From JAXFQS01 sp051892815 (GTDB lineage: Bacteria > Verrucomicrobiota > Kiritimatiellia > RFP12 > DVOR01), in the NCBI GenBank assembly GCA_051892815.1, contig JBJFGP010000116.1:1-15959 (forward strand): a stretch of DNA of 15,959 nucleotides. Direction: 5' to 3'. Both the position numbers and the translations under genes were made by a program. Below the pieces are notes generated by a model, which saw only the letters and a program-made list of their open reading frames with translations, made no database searches and was not told where the DNA came from. Shown one piece after another: positions 1 to 6,780 of this stretch (position 1 is the stretch's first letter; each line of letters begins with the position of its first letter).

Positions 1-915
1 CTGCCGCGTAAACCAACTCGAACTCTGCCCCAGCAGCTTAGCCCCCTTCGCCGCCAAAGTCTGCACCCCGTCCGCACTCCCGTAGCGCAGCGATCCGAGC
101 CCAATCGAAGTATAACGCCCCTGCCAAATAAAGCGGTCGTCCGTCGCCGGCAAATGCGCATGCCCCGAGAGCGCAATCGCACGACGGTACCCCGACAGCG
201 CCCGCCCCGCACACCCCACATCGTGCCCCCACACCGACGGCCCGAAACAAGTATCCTTCAGGTGCGGATGCTGAATGTAGACCAGCGGCGCGTCAGGCCC
301 AAACTTCCCCGCATGCGCCCGAAACCACTCCTCCACAGCCCCAGGGCCGCCCCATTTTCCCCCGGCCCAATGCGCCCCAACCACCGCAACACCCCGCACC
401 CATTTCAGCCATATCGGCTCGTACTTCTCGCCAAACGCCTCCTCCCACGCCCCCGCAGGATCCGTCGCCACCCAACCCTTCCGAAACAGCGACTTCTCAA
501 AAAACCGCTGCCCGAAACCATCGTAATGCTGCCCCTCCAAATCGTGGTTCCCATAGACAAAAAGCTTCTCCACCTTCGACCCGTCCGGCGCCCGATTCCC
601 AGGGAAAACCTTGCGCCACGCCGCCCCCGCACGATTCAACTGCGAACGCATCCCATTGTCCGCGATATCCCCCGCCACCACCACACCATCCACCCCCACA
701 TCGCGGAACCACTCCAGCGCGTGGACAAACACCGACGCATCCCCGAACTTCCCGAAATCCCCCTCCTCCGCACACAGGTGAATGTCCGACAGAAGCCCCA
801 GCCGCAACCCCCTCGAAAACCGGTCCAACCCCCTGGACAAACAGCCCCCGCCGCACGCCCCAAGCGTACCCGCCACCACCCCAAGAAAACACCTCCGCGA
901 CACATTTTCAGCCAT
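1..915 (-). CDS. Exported metallophosphoesterase, Tat/lipoprotein type (3' end cut by window)
   Basis: Only the first 305 codons are present; the frame is still open at base 1. The ATG at 915 is preceded by GGAGG six bases upstream, 13 bases after the stop of the previous gene. The protein begins with a twin-arginine-like motif SRRCFLG (residues 6-12), then a hydrophobic stretch and LGAC with Cys21, suggesting export by Tat and possible lipid anchoring. Calcineurin-like metal-binding motifs follow in order: SDIH (43-46), GDIADNG (82-88), GNHD (122-125), a QHPH segment, and GHAHLP near the visible end. These supply the usual Asp/His/Asn ligands of a two-metal phosphoesterase. The substrate cannot be told; periplasmic or envelope phosphomonoester or phosphodiester hydrolysis is the family expectation. 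It is the last visible gene of the ispD-led unit. Its codons end mainly in G or T, unlike the genes just upstream. Confidence 0.88.
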   Translation of the reverse strand, partial: MAENVSRRCFLGVVAGTLGACGGGCLSRGLDRFSRGLRLGLLSDIHLCAEEGDFGKFGDASVFVHALEWFRDVGVDGVVVAGDIADNGMRSQLNRAGAAWRKVFPGNRAPDGSKVEKLFVYGNHDLEGQHYDGFGQRFFEKSLFRKGWVATDPAGAWEEAFGEKYEPIWLKWVRGVAVVGAHWAGGKWGGPGAVEEWFRAHAGKFGPDAPLVYIQHPHLKDTCFGPSVWGHDVGCAGRALSGYRRAIALSGHAHLPATDDRFIWQGRYTSIGLGSLRYGSADGVQTLAAKGAKLLGQSSSWFTRQ

Positions 916-928
916 CGTTTTCCTCCAT

Positions 929-2296
929 TCAGTTCAACAACAGCAGCAGCGGCGCGGACGACACCGACCGCAAAAACACCTCATCAATCGCCACATCCGG
1001 CGCGTTCGAAGCCGTCGAACCCTCAAGCGGCCCCATCACCCACGCCAACCACACCTCGCCCCCCGCCCCAACCTCCAAATCCACCTCCATCGAAACCACC
1101 TCCGACACCGGACGCGGCCAAACCTCCACCCCTCCGCTCGGCAACCCGTTCGTCCCCGCCGTACGCCACAACACTCCGTCGGAAGAGGCATAAACCACCA
1201 TGCCCATAGACGCGTTCGACCCCGAACGGTAGCACTCCAGCGCATACTCCAAATGCCACGACGAAACCGCCCGCGAAGTCGCGTTCGACCCCCTGAAGAA
1301 GAACTGAATTCCCCTCAATCCCGACGAACACCGCCCCCCGAGCGCACGATCCTCCTGAAGCAGAATCATCCCCTCCGCGTCCGTCTCCGGCGCATAGAAA
1401 TAGACATCCGCCGGATACAGCGTCGACCCACTTTTCACCACCGCATTCGTCCCATATTGATTCGCCCCGCTGACCTCCCTCATGCCTAATTCCAGACACG
1501 GTTCGCGGCAAACCGTCGCCGACTTCGCAACCGACCAGCCGGTGGGCAAGGAAGTCAACTCCGCCAGACTTCCCGCCCCACCATCGAACCCCTGACGATA
1601 GCCCTTGAGCGAGACCGGCGCGGGCTCCGGCAGGAACGATTCCTGCGCACCTTCCGGGTTCTCCTCCGGGTTGGCAAGCGGCAAATCCTTCTCCCAAACC
1701 AGGCGCACATTGTCTATCCCGAGAGTGTCGCTGTTGGCCAGCGCGTCCATCTTCCAGCGCAACTGAAAATAGTGCCCGGAAGGCACCTCAAGAGGCATCG
1801 CGCAAGAAAGAGCCGCCCGCCCTGGCTGGTCGGAAATGCCGTAGGACAAGAGTTCCGTACGGTCCGAATCGTCGTTTATATCGGGCTCGGAGGTTGCTAC
1901 CTTGGCGGTCAAAACCAGCCTTGTCGCGCCGGAGTTTGTTCTGCTGCAAAAGGCGTCGAAGGTAAGCGGCAAGGACTTCAACGCCTGCCCGCGGGCATTG
2001 TGCAACGTCAGGGCGAAACCGACCGCTTTGGCGGCTACGGCGAGGCCTCCGAGGGTCTTTCCAGTGCCGATGTCGGTTGCCCGCAAACCGCCTGCGGTGC
2101 CGCTTTTGAAGGCGCAGCTGGTGTTCAAGACAGTCCAGGCGGGGAGGCAGTTGTCGCCGGACCAGATGGTATCCGTGCGGAGGGTCTCGAAGGTCTGGAG
2201 ATAGGAGCCGTTGGTGGGCAGGATTTCGACCGGTGCGCCGAAAACCGCGGAGGCGGCGAGCGCCCAGGCCAGGGGCCAATGGCTGCGCAGGGGCAT
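929..2296 (-). CDS. Secreted two-domain beta-sandwich-like protein of unknown function
   Basis: 455 aa. The ATG lies two bases after the stop of the upstream phosphoesterase gene, so translation is probably coupled; no strong Shine-Dalgarno is visible. The N-terminus has Arg4 then a hydrophobic run WPLAWALAASAVFGA, a plausible signal peptide cut before about residue 22. The rest appears to hold two related domains, about 25-215 and 240-447. Each opens with a QTFE/QGFD-type strand followed by a GW/AW segment and closes with an ID(N/E)V-x-L strand (LGIDNVRLVW, VAIDEVFLRS), a pattern seen in jelly-roll domains of exported proteins. No catalytic motif was recognised. The extreme C-terminus is LLLLLN, too short for an anchor. 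It sits between two metallophosphoesterase genes. The N-terminal half uses C-ending codons and the C-terminal half G/T-ending ones. I do not recognise a named family. Confidence 0.8.
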   Translation of the reverse strand: MPLRSHWPLAWALAASAVFGAPVEILPTNGSYLQTFETLRTDTIWSGDNCLPAWTVLNTSCAFKSGTAGGLRATDIGTGKTLGGLAVAAKAVGFALTLHNARGQALKSLPLTFDAFCSRTNSGATRLVLTAKVATSEPDINDDSDRTELLSYGISDQPGRAALSCAMPLEVPSGHYFQLRWKMDALANSDTLGIDNVRLVWEKDLPLANPEENPEGAQESFLPEPAPVSLKGYRQGFDGGAGSLAELTSLPTGWSVAKSATVCREPCLELGMREVSGANQYGTNAVVKSGSTLYPADVYFYAPETDAEGMILLQEDRALGGRCSSGLRGIQFFFRGSNATSRAVSSWHLEYALECYRSGSNASMGMVVYASSDGVLWRTAGTNGLPSGGVEVWPRPVSEVVSMEVDLEVGAGGEVWLAWVMGPLEGSTASNAPDVAIDEVFLRSVSSAPLLLLLN

Positions 2297-2298
2297 GG

Positions 2299-3030
2299 CT
2301 ATTGGCCTACGCCGAGGCGGAGCGCGAGACGGTCGGGAAGGCCGGCGCGCTGTATCTTCTCCATGGCGGTTTCGATGTCGTAGTCGACGCGGTGGTGGCG
2401 GAGGGCGCGGGTCTTGGGCTCGTAGGTGAGGTAGGAGGCTCTGGGGTCGCCGTCGCGGGGCTGTCCTACGGAGCCGGCGTTGATGAAGTATTTCGTCCCG
2501 AGGGCGAGTTCGAGGTCGCCTGGCGGGATGCGAAGAACCTCTCTTTTCTTCTCGAAGATGACTGGGACGTGGGTGTGGCCGTGGAAGCAGACGGGGGTGC
2601 GTTGGTAGTTGAAATGGGCGTCGGCCATATAGGCGTCGAAGACATAGCCCCAGTGTTCGGGCATGTCGAGGGTGGAGTGGACGAGGGTGATTCCGGTGAA
2701 GACTTTGCTCAGGGGGAGTTGCTTGAGCCAGGCTTTGTCGTCGAGGGAGAGTTGGCGGCGCGTCCAGTCGATGACGATGGCGGCGGCTGGCTGAAAGTCG
2801 TCGAGGCTGACTTCATCGTGCGAGCAGTAGTAGTCGTGGTTGCCGCAGACAATGGGGCAGGAGAGTTGGCGGATGATGCGGAGGCATTCGGCTGGGCTGG
2901 CGTTGTATCCGACGATGTCGCCGGCGCAGATGAAGTCGGTCACGCTCTGGCTTCGGGCGTGGTCGAGGACGGCGTTGAGGGCCTCCAGGTTGGCGTGTAT
3001 GTCGGCGATGACGGCGTATTTGCGTTCCAT
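2299..3030 (-). CDS. Cytosolic calcineurin-like metallophosphoesterase (YfcE/MJ0936-like)
   Basis: 243 aa, no signal peptide. The complete set of family motifs is visible: D10-x-H12 (ADIHAN), GD38 with VGYN, GN64-H65-D66, H118 (LVHSTLD) and GH152-x-H154 (FHGHTHVP). These are the ligands of a binuclear metal site, and the short single-domain length fits the YfcE/MJ0936-type (Calcineurin_like_2) group rather than large nucleotidases. A phosphodiesterase or phosphatase activity is expected; the natural substrate is unknown. The ATG follows the ispD stop by 21 bases without a clear Shine-Dalgarno, and the downstream secreted-protein gene starts two bases after this stop, so it is an internal operon gene. 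The codons end mainly in C. NSAGSVGQPRDGD-like text near residue 190 is the usual C-terminal signature of this group. Confidence 0.9.
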   Translation of the reverse strand: MERKYAVIADIHANLEALNAVLDHARSQSVTDFICAGDIVGYNASPAECLRIIRQLSCPIVCGNHDYYCSHDEVSLDDFQPAAAIVIDWTRRQLSLDDKAWLKQLPLSKVFTGITLVHSTLDMPEHWGYVFDAYMADAHFNYQRTPVCFHGHTHVPVIFEKKREVLRIPPGDLELALGTKYFINAGSVGQPRDGDPRASYLTYEPKTRALRHHRVDYDIETAMEKIQRAGLPDRLALRLGVGQ

Positions 3031-3051
3031 GGCGCGACTCGGGCGGAGGTT

Positions 3052-3741
3052 TTACTGGGGGGCGAGCTGGAGGATGGCGGCGGCGAGTGCGAGATCGGCG
3101 GGGTAGGTAATCTTGACGTTGGGTTCGGTCCACTCGCAGAGTTTGACGGGGAAGCCGGCTGTTTCCATGGCGGAGGCGTCGTCGGTGACGGTGAGTTTGC
3201 GGGCTGTGACCTTGCGGTAGGCGGAGAGGATCTGGTCGTATTTGAAGGCCTGCGGGGTCTGGACGGTCCAGAGTCCGGTGCGGTCGACGGTTGCTTCGAT
3301 GGCCTGGTTTTTGGTGGAGCGCTTGAGGGTGTCGGTCACGGGTGCGGCGGCCGCGGCGCCGCCATTGTGGCGGGCGGTTTCGATGCAGGCGCTGATGAGC
3401 CTTGGGCGGACGCAGGGGCGGGCGCCGTCGTGTATGACGACGAGGCGGGTATCGGGGTCGACGGCGTTGAGTCCTGCCTTGACGGACTCTTGCCGGCTCT
3501 TGCCTCCGGCGACGACTTGGACGAGTTTGGAGAGGCCGAACATGGTTTTGAGCACCTTCGCCGGACCGATTTGTTCTTTGCGCACGACGAGCACGACTTG
3601 GTCGACGTCGGGGCAGTTCTCGAAGGCGAGCAGGCTCCAGACGATGACGGGGCGGGAGCCCAGCGCCAGGAAACATTTGTCGACTCCCGGGGCGTTCATT
3701 CGCTCGCCCTTGCCGCCTGCCAAAATCACTGCACTGACCAT
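3052..3741 (-). CDS. ispD: 2-C-methyl-D-erythritol 4-phosphate cytidylyltransferase
   Basis: 229 aa from the ATG at 3741. IspD transfers CMP from CTP to MEP, the third step of the non-mevalonate isoprenoid pathway, in the cytosol. The nucleotide-binding loop LAGGKGERM is at 7-15 and Lys22 follows. HDGARP is at 104-109 (usual HDAARP), TVQTPQAF at 159-166, TDDASAME at 186-193 and the PNVKIT stretch at 207-212. Length matches the family. A TTG 18 bases upstream in frame is rejected as start because the GGGAGG ribosome binding site for the ATG overlaps it, ten bases before the ATG. The gene is first in its operon behind a near-consensus promoter. It does not neighbour ispF here, and the downstream phosphoesterase has no obvious pathway link. 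The gene uses mostly C-ending codons. Confidence 0.95.
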   Translation of the reverse strand: MVSAVILAGGKGERMNAPGVDKCFLALGSRPVIVWSLLAFENCPDVDQVVLVVRKEQIGPAKVLKTMFGLSKLVQVVAGGKSRQESVKAGLNAVDPDTRLVVIHDGARPCVRPRLISACIETARHNGGAAAAAPVTDTLKRSTKNQAIEATVDRTGLWTVQTPQAFKYDQILSAYRKVTARKLTVTDDASAMETAGFPVKLCEWTEPNVKITYPADLALAAAILQLAPQ

Positions 3742-3758
3742 CTTCTCATCTCCTCCCA

Positions 3759-3775
3759 ATGGAATCTATTTCCAT
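3759..3775 (-). promoter_or_regulatory. Short perfect inverted repeat between ispD -10 box and ribosome binding site
   Basis: ATGGAA and TTCCAT are separated by a five-base ATAGA loop. The left arm overlaps the last bases of the TATAAT box and the repeat covers the expected transcription start, so it could be an operator half-site pair or a small 5' leader hairpin. Six-base arms are short, so chance is possible. Confidence 0.35.
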
Positions 3776-3802
3776 TATAGGGGATTGGCGGGGCAAAGTC
3801 AA
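3774..3802 (-). promoter_or_regulatory. Sigma-70-type promoter of the ispD operon
   Basis: On the minus strand TTGACT (3802-3797) and TATAAT (3779-3774) are separated by exactly 17 bases. This is five of six and six of six matches to the housekeeping consensus. Transcription should start near 3767, giving a leader of about 25 bases before the ispD ATG. It separates ispD from the upstream hisC unit. Confidence 0.85.
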
Positions 3803-3859
3803 ATAGAAATCGACACCCCCACGCCCCCTTGCGCGAGGCTCGGGCAGGGATGGATTCGG

Positions 3860-3938
3860 CAGATAGGCAGGATAGGGTCTAAGAGGTGGACGCGAACGGG
3901 GGCGGCAGGTGGCTATCTCTGCCCCCCGAAGGTGCCTA
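3860..3938 (-). repeat. Stop-codon-linked palindromic repeat, copy A (end of hisC)
   Basis: Read on the minus strand the element opens with TAGGCACCTTCGGGGGGC, whose TAG is the hisC stop codon. After five bases comes TAGCCA, and the element ends with TGCCTATCTG at 3869-3860. Copy B at 9272-9327 has the same blocks: 17 of 18 bases in the first block, the same five-base gap, TAGCCA, and the same ten-base end block. The loop here is about 23 bases longer. The outer ends can pair (TAGGCA with TGCCTA). Both copies lie at the last gene of an operon, so a transcript 3'-end function is likely. Confidence 0.65.
3898..3927 (-). terminator. GC-rich hairpin just after hisC, candidate terminator without U-tract
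   Basis: On the minus strand GGGGG-GCAG pairs with CTGC-(two-base bulge)-CCCCC around a ten-base loop, starting nine bases after the last base of the hisC stop codon. No run of T follows, so it is not a classical intrinsic terminator; it may stall polymerase, protect the 3' end or act with Rho. It sits within repeat copy A and about 95 bases before the ispD -35 box. Confidence 0.5.
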
Positions 3939-5000
3939 GGAGCGGGAGACGGGCTGCGAATCAATCTCCTTGAGGGCTTCGACGAGCCGGCGCGCCTCGT
4001 CGTCGGTGCCGATGGTGATGCGCAGGTATTCGCGGGTGCGTGGGGCGGGGAAGTAGCGCACGAAGATGCGGCGCTCTTTGAGGCGAAGGAAACGCTCCTC
4101 GGCGTGCCCGTCGGGCGGGCGGGCGAAGAGGAAGTTGGTCGCGGAAGGAAGGACTTTCCAGCCGAGCGCGGCAAGCTCGCGCGTCAGGATGCGGCGCGTG
4201 TCGATGATTTTGCGGACATTCGACTGCATGGAATCCAAGTCGTTGAGCGCCGCAAAGGCCAGCGTCTGCGCCAAGCGATCCATATTGTAGGAATCCTTGA
4301 TTTTGTAGAGCGCGCCGATGAGTTCCGCCGGCCCCACGCAGTAGCCGAAGCGCAGCCCCGCCAGCGAGAACGACTTCGAGAGCGTGCGCATCACGATGGT
4401 GTTGCGGTTGCGCGGGTCGACCGCCAGCGACATGCACGTCTCCGGCGCAAAGTCCGCATAAGCCTCGTCGATGAAAACCACCCCGTCAAACCCCGCCGCG
4501 AAAGCCCCCACCGTCGCCTTCGGATGCAACAGACTCGTCGGCGCATTCGGATTCGTCAGAAAGAAAAGGTTGGCACGATACCCCTCCGGCATCGACCACG
4601 AAAAGTCCTCCGCCAACTCCACCGGCCGCCGCTCCACGCCCCTAATGTCCGCCAGCACCGGATAGAGCGAATAGGAGGGATTGAAATAGCCAATCGACCC
4701 GTCATTCTCCACGAACGCCCGCGTCGCCAAAGCCAGCACCTCGTCCGACCCGTTCCCCACAAACACCTGATCCGGCGTCGCCCCGTGAATCTCAGCCAAA
4801 CGCCTCCGCAAGGCCTTGAATACCGGATCGGGATAGAGCCTCAAACCCTGCCAATCGAACTCCCGGAGCGCCAGCCCCACCGCCGGAGAAGGCGGATAAG
4901 GATTCTCGTTCGTATTCAACTTCACCACCCCGGTGATGTTCGGCTGCTCCCCGGGCGTGTACGCCTCAAGAGCCTGGACCGTGCGCGCAATATAACTCAT
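3936..5000 (-). CDS. hisC: Histidinol-phosphate aminotransferase
   Basis: 354 aa, usual HisC length. This PLP enzyme converts imidazole acetol phosphate and glutamate to histidinol phosphate in histidine synthesis. It has the N-terminal NENPYPPS (31-38), GNGSDE (82-87), TNPNAPT (149-155), IDEAYADF (177-184) and the Schiff-base lysine K209 in RTLSKSFSLAGLRFGY, with a substrate-phosphate-type Arg at 217. The ATG at 5000 has GGAG four bases upstream and follows the stop of the glycosidase gene by 14 bases, so hisC is the last gene of that unit. The TAG stop codon forms the first bases of a repeat also found after mcrC. No other his genes are in the window. Family members can also act on phenylalanine or tyrosine, so the exact amino acid route is less certain than the fold. 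Codons switch from G/T-ending to C-ending around 4200. Confidence 0.92.
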   Translation of the reverse strand: MSYIARTVQALEAYTPGEQPNITGVVKLNTNENPYPPSPAVGLALREFDWQGLRLYPDPVFKALRRRLAEIHGATPDQVFVGNGSDEVLALATRAFVENDGSIGYFNPSYSLYPVLADIRGVERRPVELAEDFSWSMPEGYRANLFFLTNPNAPTSLLHPKATVGAFAAGFDGVVFIDEAYADFAPETCMSLAVDPRNRNTIVMRTLSKSFSLAGLRFGYCVGPAELIGALYKIKDSYNMDRLAQTLAFAALNDLDSMQSNVRKIIDTRRILTRELAALGWKVLPSATNFLFARPPDGHAEERFLRLKERRIFVRYFPAPRTREYLRITIGTDDEARRLVEALKEIDSQPVSRS

Positions 5001-5014
5001 AAATCTCCTTGCCG

Positions 5015-6760
5015 TCAGAACCGGACAACCGCATAACCCGAGGACGGAATCGCTTCGCCCTCGACCGCCTGCCCGAATGTGTCGAAGACCCGGATGGACG
5101 CCGGCCGCCCCGCCGGATACGAAAGCCTCAGCCCCCCTCGCCCCGTGCCATTGACCACAATCGTCTCCTTCTCCGAGGGCTCCACCTCCACCGCCAGCCC
5201 ACTCTGGTAAACCGCCACAATCCGCTCCTTCTCGCCTTCCGACTCCAGCATCGGATAGTTCGCCTGCGGGTGGAAGGCGCGGAAGTGCCCGTGCAGAAGC
5301 GTCTCGCGGTGCGCCTTCGTGAAGTCAATCCAATGCTGGAGCATCTTCAAATGGTCCGGCGGCAACTCCTTCAAGGTACGCGAGTACTGGATGACCGTGA
5401 AAAGCACCGACAGAATCTGCCGCGCCGCACTCTCCGGCGAGTCCGACACATTCCACTCCAACATATCCGCGTGCGGCGCGCTGCCCGGCGAAGAGAGCCG
5501 CACATTCGTCGTCCGCACCCGATTGGCGAGAATGTCCCCGGGGCAGTCCCCCGCGCGCATCATATTGCCGTACTTGCGGATTGAAGGGCCAATGTAGCGC
5601 TGGCGGAACTCCACCAGAACATCGGGCTTGATCCGCTTCAGGCGAGCCATAATGTCCGACAGCAACCGATCCAGCGCCTCGGAGATGCTCTTGCAGTCCC
5701 GCCCCGCATAGTTGTCCTTCACCGCCGGATCGCCGTGCCAAGTGTAGATGTTGTCGATAAAGTCCAGCTTGAAACCATCCAGACCATACTTCACCATCGC
5801 TTGCTCGTAGGTCGACGCCAGGAAGTCGCGAACCTCGGGGAACCGAGGGTCGAGAACCGACGCGCCCATGCCCTTGTCGTCGCGCAGGTACTTGCCCTTG
5901 AAGCGGGCGTAATTCTGGCTCTTGAAGCCGATGAAGGGCACCGAGTACCAGAGCAGATACTTCATTCCCAACGCCTGAACCCTTGCCACGTGCGCCTGGA
6001 AATCAGGGAACCTGTTGGTCGAAACCTGCCAATCTCCGCAGTAGGCATATCCCCTTGCCGTGTCGTCGGTCTGCCAACCGTCGTCGACAATCAATACCTT
6101 CATGCCGAGTTTGGCGGCGCGTTCGCATTCGGCCTCGATATCGGCGGCATGGACATCCTGATGGAAGTTGTACCAGGTGGAGTAGAGCGGCTCGTAGGCC
6201 TCCGGCGGAGGGATTGCGGGCGCCATGCCGGGAAGGCTGTTGAGCCAGCGGGCGGCGTCTTGGATGGCGTCGGACCAAAGGGCATCGCGGCGGAGGTCGA
6301 AACGCAGGACGGCGCGGTAGCGGCTGCAAGGTTCGCTCTCGCCGCGCGGGTAGTTGACGGCGATGCCGATGGTGCAGTCTTCCTCCACCAGGCCGATAGC
6401 GAAGTGGTGGGGGCGTGCGGCTTCGGAGGAGGCGATGGTAAGCCGGTTGAGGTTGTTGTCGTTGAGCAGCGTGCGGATGGGGGCGCCGTCCGCAAAGGAG
6501 CTGTAGGTGTTGCCGGCCCAGTTGGGCGGGAGGGTGAGATATTCGGTCATGGGGTGCCAGATGTGCTGGATGTCGATTTGCGGCACGGAGCACTTGACCG
6601 AGAAAGCAGGCAGGGGGGCGGGCTGGTCGCGGACGAGGTCGAAGGTGACCAGCCAAATATCCTGCGTGGGGGAAGCGGTGGAGGTCTTGAACTGCCAGCC
6701 GTCGGGGTTCTGGCAAACCAGGGTAAGGGCGAGATTGGCGATTGCGATGAGGTTGGTCAT
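5015..6760 (-). CDS. GH36-type alpha-galactosidase-like glycoside hydrolase
   Basis: 581 aa from the ATG at 6760. An N-terminal beta-sandwich region (to about 185) is followed by a TIM barrel beginning STWYNFHQD (194-202), with VDDGWQ (225-230) typical of clan GH-D, GLDGFKLDF (326-334) carrying the likely nucleophile D333, and RAGDCPGD (402-409) carrying the likely acid/base D405. A small C-terminal beta domain follows. GH36 enzymes release terminal alpha-galactose from oligosaccharides such as raffinose or from galactosides, by retention; substrate here is unproven. No Shine-Dalgarno precedes the ATG. An in-frame TTG at 6784 overlaps the upstream TGA (TTGA) and would add MTCFRICP, turning the hydrophobic N-terminus into a better signal peptide, so export is possible. 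Gap to upstream gene is 20 bases. The 5' part uses C-ending codons and the 3' part G-ending ones. Confidence 0.82.
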   Translation of the reverse strand: MTNLIAIANLALTLVCQNPDGWQFKTSTASPTQDIWLVTFDLVRDQPAPLPAFSVKCSVPQIDIQHIWHPMTEYLTLPPNWAGNTYSSFADGAPIRTLLNDNNLNRLTIASSEAARPHHFAIGLVEEDCTIGIAVNYPRGESEPCSRYRAVLRFDLRRDALWSDAIQDAARWLNSLPGMAPAIPPPEAYEPLYSTWYNFHQDVHAADIEAECERAAKLGMKVLIVDDGWQTDDTARGYAYCGDWQVSTNRFPDFQAHVARVQALGMKYLLWYSVPFIGFKSQNYARFKGKYLRDDKGMGASVLDPRFPEVRDFLASTYEQAMVKYGLDGFKLDFIDNIYTWHGDPAVKDNYAGRDCKSISEALDRLLSDIMARLKRIKPDVLVEFRQRYIGPSIRKYGNMMRAGDCPGDILANRVRTTNVRLSSPGSAPHADMLEWNVSDSPESAARQILSVLFTVIQYSRTLKELPPDHLKMLQHWIDFTKAHRETLLHGHFRAFHPQANYPMLESEGEKERIVAVYQSGLAVEVEPSEKETIVVNGTGRGGLRLSYPAGRPASIRVFDTFGQAVEGEAIPSSGYAVVRF

Positions 6761-6780
6761 AGGGCAGATTCTGAAGCAGG

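Noticed and set aside
154..1209. Plus-strand open frame of 351 codons
   Set aside because: Antisense of the exported phosphoesterase and secreted protein; Pro/Arg-rich low-complexity product.
2233..3780. Plus-strand open frame of 515 codons
   Set aside because: It lies opposite ispD and the phosphoesterase, which have full motif sets; its Gly/Ala/Val/Asp-rich product is typical of the antisense of GC-rich codons.
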